Origin: an uncultured Oscillospiraceae bacterium
GTDB lineage: Bacteria > Bacillota > Clostridia > Oscillospirales > Ruminococcaceae
Reading direction: 5' to 3'
Length of the DNA: 7,026 nucleotides
Assembly (NCBI GenBank): GCA_910579545.1
Contig: CAJTVI010000099.1
Coordinates: 1-7,026, forward strand
In this document: positions 1-5,007 of the stretch, piece by piece
Numbering within the stretch: the first letter of the stretch is position 1
Layout of the letters: the number at the start of each line of letters is the position of its first letter
Translations under genes and position numbers: made by a program
Notes under the pieces: generated by a model
Seen by the model: only the letters and a program-made list of their open reading frames with translations
Database searches by the model: none
Told to the model about the DNA's origin: nothing

Positions 1-884
1 GGCGCAAGCCCCAGCGCGGCCAGCAGGCCGGCTGCGCTGGTAAGGGCCCGCGCGCCGCCCGAGGCCAGCAGGGCGTTGGCCCCTTCGCTCAATGGGCTGA
101 AGATGCTGCCCGGCACCGCCCAGACCGGCACGCCGTACCGCCGGGCATGGCCCACGGTGCTCATGGTGCCGCTTTTTTGCCGCGCCTCGATGACGCAGAG
201 CGCCTGCGAAAGCCCGGCGATCAGCCGGTTGCGCTGCAAAAAATAGCCCTGGTTCGCGAGCGCGCCGGGCGGGTACTCGCTGAGCACCGCGCCGGTCTGT
301 TCGATCTGGCGGCGCAGCTCCCGGTTGCAGGCCGGGTAGGTCTTGTCGATGGCGGTGCCCAAAAAGGCCACCGTGGGCATGCCGCGGCTAAGGGCCGCCC
401 GGTGGGCGGCGCTGTCCAGCCCGTCGGCCAGGCCGCTCACCAGCACCACGCCGGCGCCGGCAAGCCCCTCGCCGATGGTTTGGGCCGCCTGCATGCCGTA
501 CTGGCTGGGGCGGCGGCTGCCCACCATGCCCACATACACCGCGTCCTGCGGGGGCAGCTGCCCGGTGCAGTAGAGCACCGGCGGCGCGTCCGGCAAGGCG
601 GCCAGGGCGGCCGGGTAGTCCGGGCTGTTCCAGCACAGGATGCGCACCCCCAGCGCCTCGCAGCGGCGGGCCAGCGGGGCAAAGCTGGCCGGCGGGCGGG
701 TATCGTCCAGCAGGCGGCCGGCGGCGGCGGGGCCCAGCAGGCCCGAAAGGTCCTCCTGCCCGCGGGCGGCAAACACCCCCTCGGCGCTGCCGTACAAAGC
801 CAGCAGCTCGCCGCCCGAGGCGGGCGCGGGGCCCAGCACCCAGGCCAGCCAAAGCCAGTATAAAATGGGTTCGGGTTCGGTCAT
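1..884 (-). CDS. dprA: DNA-processing protein DprA (3' end cut by window edge)
   Basis: DprA binds incoming single-stranded DNA during transformation and loads RecA on it. The 294 residues present read as a DprA Rossmann-fold domain: a VGSR turn at residues 121-124, SGLADGLDSAAH at 150-161, a YPACN segment at 183-187, SEYPPG at 202-207, RNRLIAGLS at 218-226, EARQKSGT at 233-240 and AVPG at 256-259. The family usually has SGSLITA where this protein has SGTMSTV, so it is somewhat divergent. The ATG start is fixed by AAGGAGG at 891-897, 6 bases upstream. It follows the methyltransferase gene on the same strand, separated by a tandem repeat, an order common in clostridia. Any C-terminal winged-helix domain would lie outside the window. 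The family call is strong; transformation competence of the host is not shown. Confidence 0.93.
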   Translation of the reverse strand, partial: MTEPEPILYWLWLAWVLGPAPASGGELLALYGSAEGVFAARGQEDLSGLLGPAAAGRLLDDTRPPASFAPLARRCEALGVRILCWNSPDYPAALAALPDAPPVLYCTGQLPPQDAVYVGMVGSRRPSQYGMQAAQTIGEGLAGAGVVLVSGLADGLDSAAHRAALSRGMPTVAFLGTAIDKTYPACNRELRRQIEQTGAVLSEYPPGALANQGYFLQRNRLIAGLSQALCVIEARQKSGTMSTVGHARRYGVPVWAVPGSIFSPLSEGANALLASGGARALTSAAGLLAALGLA

Positions 885-890
885 GGGGTT

Positions 891-897
891 CCTCCTT
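891..897 (-). promoter_or_regulatory. Ribosome binding site of dprA
   Basis: The minus strand reads AAGGAGG followed by AACCCC and the ATG at 884. Its spacing supports that start over any internal one. It lies just before the 40-bp repeat array, so dprA can be translated independently of the upstream gene. Confidence 0.8.
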
Positions 898-940
898 GCC
901 GCGGGGCAAAGCGGCGCTTGGGGACAGGGCCGGGACGCGT

Positions 941-1073
941 TTGGGCCGGGGCAGGGCGGCGCCTGGGGGCCGGGCCGCGTTTGGGCCGGGGCAGGGCGGC
1001 GCCTGGGGGCCGGGCCGTATTTGGGCCGGGGCAGGGCGGCGCCTGAACCGCGCTGCATTGGGGGCCGGGCCGC
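941..1073. repeat. 40-bp GC-rich tandem repeat between the methyltransferase gene and dprA
   Basis: A 40-base unit beginning TTGGGCCGGGGCAGGGCGGC occupies 941-980 and again 981-1020, differing only in the last few bases (GCGT versus GTAT). A third copy starts at 1021, matches for 24 bases, is broken by about 13-14 unrelated bases (about 1045-1059), then resumes with TGGGGGCCGGGCCG at 1060-1073. A degraded relative precedes the array at about 906-940. The period is not a multiple of three and the array lies outside both flanking genes, so it is not coding. The + strand carries closely spaced G runs that could form a quadruplex. It sits in the untranslated stretch between two genes of the same strand. 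Confidence 0.85.
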
Positions 1074-1871
1074 TTATCCGCGCGCCGCCTGCTGCCCCCC
1101 GGCGCGGAAATGCCAGAGCAGCACCCCGCCCGCCACCCCGGCGTTGAGGCTCTCGATGCCCCCGGCCATGGGGATGCGCACGCTGGCCGTGCAGGCGGCG
1201 ATGGCTTTTTGGCTGAGCCCCTGCCCCTCGCTGCCGATCACGATGCAGAGCCCGCCCGGCCAGGGCCCGGCCAGCTCGTCGAGCGGCCGGCTGCCCTGCA
1301 ACGCGGCGGCAAGGCAGGCGACGCCCTGGGCCGCAAGGGCCGCAAGGGCGGCGGGCAGGTCCTCGGTGGGCAGGGCCGGGATCACCCCCGCCGCGCCCAT
1401 GCCGGCGCGCAGGGTCTTGGGGGCAAAGGGGTCGGCGCAGCCGGGCGAAAGCAGGGCCGCGGTGTAGCCAAAGGCGGCCGCGCTGCGCAAAAGCGCCCCT
1501 AAGTTGCCGGGGTCCTGCACCCGCTCCAGCGCAAGGTAGCGCCCGCCCGGGCGCAAAAGGCCCGCCGGCGGCCGGGGCATTTCCAGCACCGCAAACACCC
1601 CCTGGCCGGCCTGGGTATCGGCCAGCTTTTGGGCCACATGCTCCGCCACCAGGTACTGGGGGCAGGGCATCCCGGCCAGCTGCGGGTGCTTTTGCAGCGC
1701 CGCCTCGGTGTAAAAAAGCATGCGGGGCGGGCAGTGCTGGGCAAGGTCGCGGCAAAGCTTGTACCCCTCGGCCAAAAAGGCCCCCTCGGCCCGGCGCGCG
1801 CCGGCGCTCGCCGCAAGGCGGCAGGCATATTTTATCTTGCCGTTTTCGCGGCTGGTGATGCACTCGGGCAA
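1074..1871 (-). CDS. TrmH/SpoU-family RNA 2'-O-methyltransferase
   Basis: This 265-residue protein is a SPOUT-class enzyme that would use S-adenosylmethionine to methylate a ribose 2'-OH in rRNA or tRNA. Residues 1 to about 100 match the substrate-binding domain (SRENGKIKYACRLA, then GAFLAEGYKLC). The catalytic knot domain follows with three motifs: QDPGNLGALLR at 119-129 (Asn123 and Arg129), VIGSEGQGLS at 211-220, and IPMAGGIESLNAGVAGG at 233-249. The last reads SLNAGVA where the family commonly has SLNVSVA. The start is TTG at 1871, supported by AGGAGG at 1882-1887; no ATG is well placed. The stop codon abuts the tandem repeat. Location between rplT and dprA is usual for this family in Bacillota. 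The exact RNA target cannot be read from sequence, so no symbol is given. Confidence 0.93.
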   Translation of the reverse strand: MPECITSRENGKIKYACRLAASAGARRAEGAFLAEGYKLCRDLAQHCPPRMLFYTEAALQKHPQLAGMPCPQYLVAEHVAQKLADTQAGQGVFAVLEMPRPPAGLLRPGGRYLALERVQDPGNLGALLRSAAAFGYTAALLSPGCADPFAPKTLRAGMGAAGVIPALPTEDLPAALAALAAQGVACLAAALQGSRPLDELAGPWPGGLCIVIGSEGQGLSQKAIAACTASVRIPMAGGIESLNAGVAGGVLLWHFRAGGQQAARG

Positions 1872-1880
1872 GGGGCGTTT

Positions 1881-1889
1881 CCCTCCTTT
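1881..1889 (-). promoter_or_regulatory. Ribosome binding site that decides the TTG start of the methyltransferase
   Basis: The minus strand reads AAAGGAGGG about 9 bases before TTG at 1871-1869. The first residues after that TTG (PECITSRENGKIK) match the family's N-terminus, so the non-ATG start is credible. Confidence 0.75.
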
Positions 1890-1894
1890 GGGGG

Positions 1895-1950
1895 GGCGCG
1901 GCCGGGCCTTTTGCGCCGGCCAGGCGCGTTTTTTGCCGGCCGGCCGCGCC
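1895..1950. repeat. GC-rich inverted repeat with an internal hairpin
   Basis: An 11-base arm GGCGCGGCCGG at 1895-1905 is perfectly complementary to CCGGCCGCGCC at 1940-1950. Inside it, GCGCC at 1913-1917 pairs with GGCGC at 1923-1927 around a 5-base loop, and six T follow on the + strand at 1929-1934. This looks like an intrinsic terminator for + strand transcription, although no + strand gene is seen. In the minus-strand message it would form a leader structure ahead of the methyltransferase ribosome binding site. Its role is unknown. Confidence 0.6.
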
Positions 1951-1993
1951 CCGGGCCGCCCGGCCGCATATCTTTTTGCGCCGCGGCCTGCTC

Positions 1994-2049
1994 AAAAAAG
2001 CAACGCCCGTGCTGCGGGGCGGCGGGCGGCCTTGCGCCCTGCCGCCCGC
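1994..2049 (-). terminator. Candidate terminator after rplT
   Basis: About 30 bases after the rplT stop, the minus strand forms a perfect 9-bp GC hairpin (arms 2041-2049 and 2022-2030, 10-base loop). A smaller hairpin follows, GCAGC at 2015-2011 with GTTGC at 2004-2000 (one G-T pair), then six T at 1999-1994. The small stem directly before the T run is weak, so termination may be partial and allow some read-through into the methyltransferase gene and dprA. The rest of the 209-base gap holds the inverted repeat at 1895-1950 and no gene. Confidence 0.5.
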
Positions 2050-2080
2050 TGGTGCGCGGGCGCAGCTGACTTTATCAAAA

Positions 2081-2431
2081 TTACGCCGTTTTGACCTTTT
2101 CCACCAGGGCGGCAAAGCTCTGGGGGTCATGGATGGCCATCTCGCTGAGCATCTTGCGGTTGAGGGTGACGCCCTGCTTTTTAAGGCCGTTCATAAAGGC
2201 AGAATAGCTCATCCCCAGGGGACGCACGGCGTTGTTGATGCGGGTGATCCAGAGGCTGCGGTACTGGCGCTTTTTCAGCTTGCGGCCGGAAAAAGCGTAG
2301 TTGCCGCTCTTCATCACCTGCTGTTTGGCCATCTTAAAATGCTTGGACTTGCTGCCATAATAGCCCTTGGCCAGTTTGAGGGTCTTCTTCCTGCGTTTGC
2401 GGGTCATCATTGCGCCTTTGATACGTGCCAT
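2081..2431 (-). CDS. rplT: 50S ribosomal protein L20
   Basis: L20 binds 23S rRNA early in large-subunit assembly and in Bacillota represses its own operon by binding the infC leader. The 116 residues are the usual length. They begin MARIKGAMMTRKRRKK and carry the long basic N-terminal helix, AKGYYGSKSKHFKMA at 21-35, the family signature KKRQYRSLWITRINNAVR at 53-70, and a globular C-terminal part with GMSYSAFMNGLKKQG at 73-87 and NRKMLSEMAI at 91-100. ATG at 2431 follows AAAGGAG with about 10 bases of spacing. It is the last gene of infC-rpmI-rplT, 61 bases after rpmI. Nothing in the protein is unusual. Confidence 0.98.
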   Translation of the reverse strand: MARIKGAMMTRKRRKKTLKLAKGYYGSKSKHFKMAKQQVMKSGNYAFSGRKLKKRQYRSLWITRINNAVRPLGMSYSAFMNGLKKQGVTLNRKMLSEMAIHDPQSFAALVEKVKTA

Positions 2432-2492
2432 TTGTTTTTATCTCCTTTATCTCTCGTCAATTTCTCAGGGTCTGCGCTGGCAAAATGCCCGC

Positions 2493-2690
2493 TTACGCAT
2501 AGGGCAGCATGCTCTTTACGGCCGCCGCGTTGGTCTTGTCGGCGTAGCTTGCCTTGCGGAAGCCGCGTTTGAGCTTGGTGCTCTTTTTGGTAAGGATATG
2601 GCTGCGGTAGGCCTTACCGCGCTTGACATTGCCGTTTTTGGTGAGCTTGAAACGCTTTTTGGCGCCGGAATGGGTTTTGATCTTGGGCAT
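2493..2690 (-). CDS. rpmI: 50S ribosomal protein L35
   Basis: This 65-residue, very basic protein is a small component of the large ribosomal subunit. It has the typical start MPKIKTHSGAKKRFKLT, the central KRGKAYRSHILTKKS at 24-38, and the ending KSMLPYA. Length is normal for the family. ATG at 2690 is preceded by AGGAGG at 2699-2704 with 8 bases of spacing. It lies 39 bases after infC and 61 bases before rplT, with no promoter or terminator visible between them, so the three are read as one operon. Confidence 0.98.
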   Translation of the reverse strand: MPKIKTHSGAKKRFKLTKNGNVKRGKAYRSHILTKKSTKLKRGFRKASYADKTNAAAVKSMLPYA

Positions 2691-2729
2691 AGTTTGTTCC
2701 TCCTAAAATGATCCGTAAAAAACGGGATA

Positions 2730-3281
2730 TTACTTGCCTGATGGGGTGTTCTGGGCCTGGGCGGCGGGCTTTGGGCTCATAAACATGAGCATGCTGCGGC
2801 CCTCAAGCTTGGGGGGCTTATCCACCGCGGCCTCGGGCAGGGCGGCGGCAAAGCGTTTGTGCACATCCAGCCCTAAGTTGGTGTGCGCCATCTCGCGCCC
2901 GCGGAACCGGATCGAGACCTTGAGTTTGTGCCCGGCCGCCAAAAACTTTTTGGCCTGGTTGACCTTGGTGTTAAAGTCCGCAATGTCGATGTTGAGGGAA
3001 AGGCGGATCTCCTTGATCTCGACCACCTTTTGGTTTTTCTTGTTTTCCTTTTCCTTCTTCTGCTGCTCAAAGCGGTACTTGCCGTAGTCCAGGATCTTGC
3101 ACACCGGGGGCTGGGCCTGCGGGGCGATCTTGACCAGGTCGAGGTTTTTCTCATCGGCCAGCCTCTGGGCCTCCCGGGCGCTCATCACGCCAAGCTGGCT
3201 GCCGTCCGCCCCGATCAGCCGGACCTCCCTGTCGCGGATGGCCTCGTTGATCTCAAGTTCCTTTTTGCCGTTGGTAGCGAT
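2730..3281 (-). CDS. infC: Translation initiation factor IF-3, ATC start
   Basis: IF-3 binds the 30S subunit, blocks premature joining of 50S and checks start codon pairing. From the ATC at 3281 the protein has 183 residues: N-domain from INEAIRDREVRLIG at 11-24, the IF-3 signature KILDYGKYRFEQQK at 62-75, a charged linker, and the C-domain from about residue 88 to MLMFMSPK at 164-171. A short Ala/Gln-rich tail follows. The frame stays open upstream to an ATG at 3446, but that would add 55 residues encoded by the GC-rich leader and its terminator, with no IF-3 similarity. GGAGG at 3291-3295 lies 9 bases before the ATC, and no ATG, GTG or well-spaced TTG is available. IF-3 genes are known for rare start codons (AUU in Escherichia coli), which lets IF-3 limit its own synthesis. 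The family is certain; the exact start is well supported but inferred. Confidence 0.96.
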   Translation of the reverse strand: MATNGKKELEINEAIRDREVRLIGADGSQLGVMSAREAQRLADEKNLDLVKIAPQAQPPVCKILDYGKYRFEQQKKEKENKKNQKVVEIKEIRLSLNIDIADFNTKVNQAKKFLAAGHKLKVSIRFRGREMAHTNLGLDVHKRFAAALPEAAVDKPPKLEGRSMLMFMSPKPAAQAQNTPSGK

Positions 3282-3288
3282 CGTCAAA

Positions 3289-3295
3289 CACCTCC
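3289..3295 (-). promoter_or_regulatory. Ribosome binding site that decides the infC start
   Basis: The minus strand reads GGAGGTG then TTTGACG then ATC. The in-frame TTG two codons earlier is only 3 bases from the GGAGG core and is therefore less likely. This spacing is the main argument for initiation at ATC. Confidence 0.75.
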
Positions 3296-3322
3296 AAATC
3301 AGACTGTGGGCGCCCGGCGGCA

Positions 3323-3357
3323 CGGTGCGGCGCGCAAAAACGCGGCCGCCCGCACCG
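3323..3357 (-). promoter_or_regulatory. Candidate antiterminator hairpin in the infC leader
   Basis: CGGTGCGG (3357-3350 on the minus strand) pairs perfectly over 8 bases with CCGCACCG (3330-3323). The first arm takes up most of the terminator loop and the start of its descending arm, so the two hairpins cannot coexist. It could also be a simple downstream stem; switching is inferred. Confidence 0.5.
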
Positions 3358-3368
3358 GGGCAGCCGCG
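3336..3368 (-). terminator. Intrinsic terminator (attenuator) in the infC leader
   Basis: On the minus strand, CGCGGCTGCCC pairs with GGGCGGCCGCG over 11 bases (one T-G pair) around the loop CGGTGC at 3341-3368, followed directly by five T at 3340-3336. It lies about 55 bases before the infC start and well after the promoter, so it would stop transcription before the operon unless it is disrupted. Confidence 0.75.
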
Positions 3369-3482
3369 CAAAAACACCTTGCTCCGCCGCGCTGGGGCGG
3401 CAGGGGCGGTTTGGCCCGGGCCCCAAAAAGGCCCCAAGGCGAGCACGGCGGCCAGCCGGATGCTGCTTTCTTTACGAGTGCC

Positions 3483-3511
3483 ATCATACCACGCAAAGGC
3501 CCGGGTGTCAA
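3483..3511 (-). promoter_or_regulatory. Sigma-A promoter of infC-rpmI-rplT
   Basis: The minus strand has TTGACA at 3511-3506, a 17-base spacer, and TATGAT at 3488-3483. The -35 box is perfect and the -10 box has one mismatch. Transcription should start near 3476. It lies beyond the end of the SGNH gene and gives the translation cluster its own entry point. Confidence 0.85.
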
Positions 3512-3585
3512 GGGTTCATGGAGAAAATGCGTGCGCAGCGGGGCGGGCCAGCGCCCGAATCATGCCAAGCGCAGGCAGGGCCGGC

Positions 3586-3620
3586 GGCTGGAAACACCCG
3601 GCTGCGCCGTTCGCAGCCCG
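3586..3620 (-). terminator. Weak candidate terminator after the SGNH gene
   Basis: GGCTGCG (3618-3612) pairs with CGCAGCC (3606-3600) over 7 bases around a 5-base loop, extended by two pairs beyond one mismatch, and is followed by GGGTGTTT. The T tract is short and interrupted. Reading the + strand, the same hairpin is followed by CCGGCCTTTT. Termination efficiency is uncertain. The remaining sequence between 3512 and 3633 holds no gene. Confidence 0.35.
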
Positions 3621-3633
3621 GCCTTTTGCGGGC

Positions 3634-4611
3634 TCAGGAGAACGAAAGGCGGTCGCCCACTACCTCGTCCATCAGAATGCTGGTAAACAGCCTTGCTCCC
3701 GCCCGGTTAAGATGGTCCGAATTCATAAAAAGCGAGTATTCGCCGCAAAAGCGCTCATCTGCCGAATAATCGTAATATTCGGCCCCTGTCTCCCGCTGCA
3801 CCTGCGCAATCAGCGCATGAAAACTCTCCAAAAAATCTGGGTCGGCCCGCCCCACCTCCTGATTGTATTCGGCAAGATATGGGGTGGTTATGAGGATCGG
3901 GGTCGCACCGCGCGCCCGGCAAAGGGCGATCATCTCATACAGCGCGTCAAGTTCCTCCTGGTTGAGGATCCGCTCCCCTCCATCGTCCATTTTCTCAAAA
4001 AACAAATGATTTTTAACCACAATGCCAGCGTATTCGGCCGCAGCTTGCGCGTTTGTTCCGTTTATCCCAGCCGTGCTGCCTGCTTTCTCTCGTTCCGTAA
4101 CTGCTTCCACCATACGCGGGAGCAGTTGAGGTCCTGCCAGCAAAACCGGATACTTTACCATAAGTGCAACGGTCCAACTGCATTCCTTAATGTACTCGGA
4201 CGGCAGCAGCGAATAATACCGGGTATTTTTATCCGCAAAATTATACGATTCATTTTCGGGAATACCGTACAGGGAAAAATAGGAAACTGGAATAAATACA
4301 ACAGCGCCCTCCGACAAACGCTCCTGATAAAACTGCAAAAGCCTTGCATCATAAGAAAGCGATTGGCTCGAGAGCGCGAAATTAAAGCAGTAGTCCTGCA
4401 GGCCCTTCTCTTCCAATTCACCATAGAAAAAGCTATCCCTCCCATGGCTCGACCCAAAGTTGCAGAGCCGTATCTCAGCCGGCATCTGAAAAAACTTTTG
4501 GATATTATCGGTCATACCCAGCCCAAGCCCCTCATAGACCGCGTTAACGCCAAGGGTAAGCAGGCAGAGCAACAGCAGATAAGCAGAGATGATTTTTATA
4601 AATTTTTTCAT
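3634..4611 (-). CDS. SGNH-hydrolase-like partner of the MBOAT acyltransferase
   Basis: This 325-residue protein likely sits on the outer face of the membrane and helps transfer acyl groups to a surface or secreted glycan. Residues 1-4 are basic and residues 5-24 form one hydrophobic anchor or signal segment. The nucleophile block reads CNFGSSHGRDS at 50-60, with Ser54 or Ser55 as the nucleophile. The C-terminal block reads MNSDHLNRAGARLF at 296-309, matching the DxxHLNxxGA pattern of the family except that Asn297 stands at the usual Asp position. Asp299 and His300 are present. It starts 6 bases after the MBOAT stop, and AAGGA overlaps that stop, so its translation is probably coupled. Composition is AT-richer than the flanking housekeeping genes. 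DltD, AlgJ and PatB are functional analogues; which substrate is used is unknown. Confidence 0.8.
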   Translation of the reverse strand: MKKFIKIISAYLLLLCLLTLGVNAVYEGLGLGMTDNIQKFFQMPAEIRLCNFGSSHGRDSFFYGELEEKGLQDYCFNFALSSQSLSYDARLLQFYQERLSEGAVVFIPVSYFSLYGIPENESYNFADKNTRYYSLLPSEYIKECSWTVALMVKYPVLLAGPQLLPRMVEAVTEREKAGSTAGINGTNAQAAAEYAGIVVKNHLFFEKMDDGGERILNQEELDALYEMIALCRARGATPILITTPYLAEYNQEVGRADPDFLESFHALIAQVQRETGAEYYDYSADERFCGEYSLFMNSDHLNRAGARLFTSILMDEVVGDRLSFS

Positions 4612-4617
4612 GATCCT

Positions 4618-5007
4618 TCAGAACTGAAAATAGACAAATTCAGCCGCTACCCCTTTCTGAGAATAAATGAGCGTACACAGCCCAACCGCAAGCCATACAG
4701 CCCACTGCAGCACTTTGCCCTTTTGGCCCAGCTTTTCGATCGCGTCGCCCTCACGGTCGAAACAGTCATAGATAAACAATACAGCCAGCATCGGCAGGTA
4801 GGTCAGCAGATCGATTTTTCCCAGAGGCATACGATTGTGCACATAATTCAGCGGCTGGCCAATGCCGTCAAACAGATGCGCCAGCACATAGACCGCGTCC
4901 CCAAGGGTCTGCGCCCGAAAAAACACCCACGCCGCGCTGCAGAACGCAAACACGCAGCCCACCTTCAGCCACCGCAGGATAGGGCTTTTGCGACAGGATA
5001 CCCCCCC
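4618..5007 (-). pseudogene. C-terminal part of the MBOAT acyltransferase, out of frame after the G8 tract
   Basis: After the poly-G run, family-like sequence continues in the -1 frame: VSCRKSPILRWLKVGCVFAF, then AAWVFFRAQTLGDAVYVLAHLF, and two more hydrophobic segments ending QKGVAAEFVYFQF before a TGA at 4620-4618. The WVFFRAQT segment and the last membrane helices are typical of the C-terminus of AlgI/DltB-type MBOAT proteins. The frame is open upstream as far as an ATG at 5091, but those residues are a shadow of the main frame. No good ribosome binding site precedes any start near the tract, so this part probably depends on a frame change. With one extra G the whole gene (4618-6053) would encode 478 residues, the normal family size. 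Confidence 0.75.

Larger units (their letters stand above)
3282..3476 (-). promoter_or_regulatory. infC leader, candidate L20-type autoregulatory leader
   Basis: About 195 bases lie between the predicted transcription start near 3476 and the infC start. They hold a strong intrinsic terminator (3336-3368) and a competing hairpin (3323-3357), the layout of an attenuator. Bacillota commonly control infC-rpmI-rplT through such a leader bound by L20. I cannot confirm a match to the L20 leader covariance model by eye, so assignment to that family is an inference from position and architecture. Confidence 0.6.

Noticed and set aside
147..1502. Several + strand open frames of 83-275 codons opposite dprA and the methyltransferase gene
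   Set aside because: They are antisense shadows in very GC-rich DNA, with repetitive Ala/Gly/Arg content and no recognisable motif.
1968..1997. Possible promoter for the methyltransferase gene (TTGAGC, 17 bases, GATATG)
   Set aside because: The -10 box matches the consensus at only three of six positions, and the -35 box overlaps the T run of the candidate terminator. Read-through from rplT is as likely.
388..2130. A 580-codon open frame on the minus strand overlapping dprA and the methyltransferase gene
   Set aside because: It is out of frame with two clearly recognised genes, has a low-complexity Arg/Pro/Gly/Ala composition, and arises because GC-rich DNA has few stop codons.
3282..3446. 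N-terminal extension of IF-3 to an ATG at 3446
   Set aside because: The extra 55 residues would be encoded by the leader, including its terminator; they do not resemble IF-3, and no ribosome binding site was seen near that ATG.
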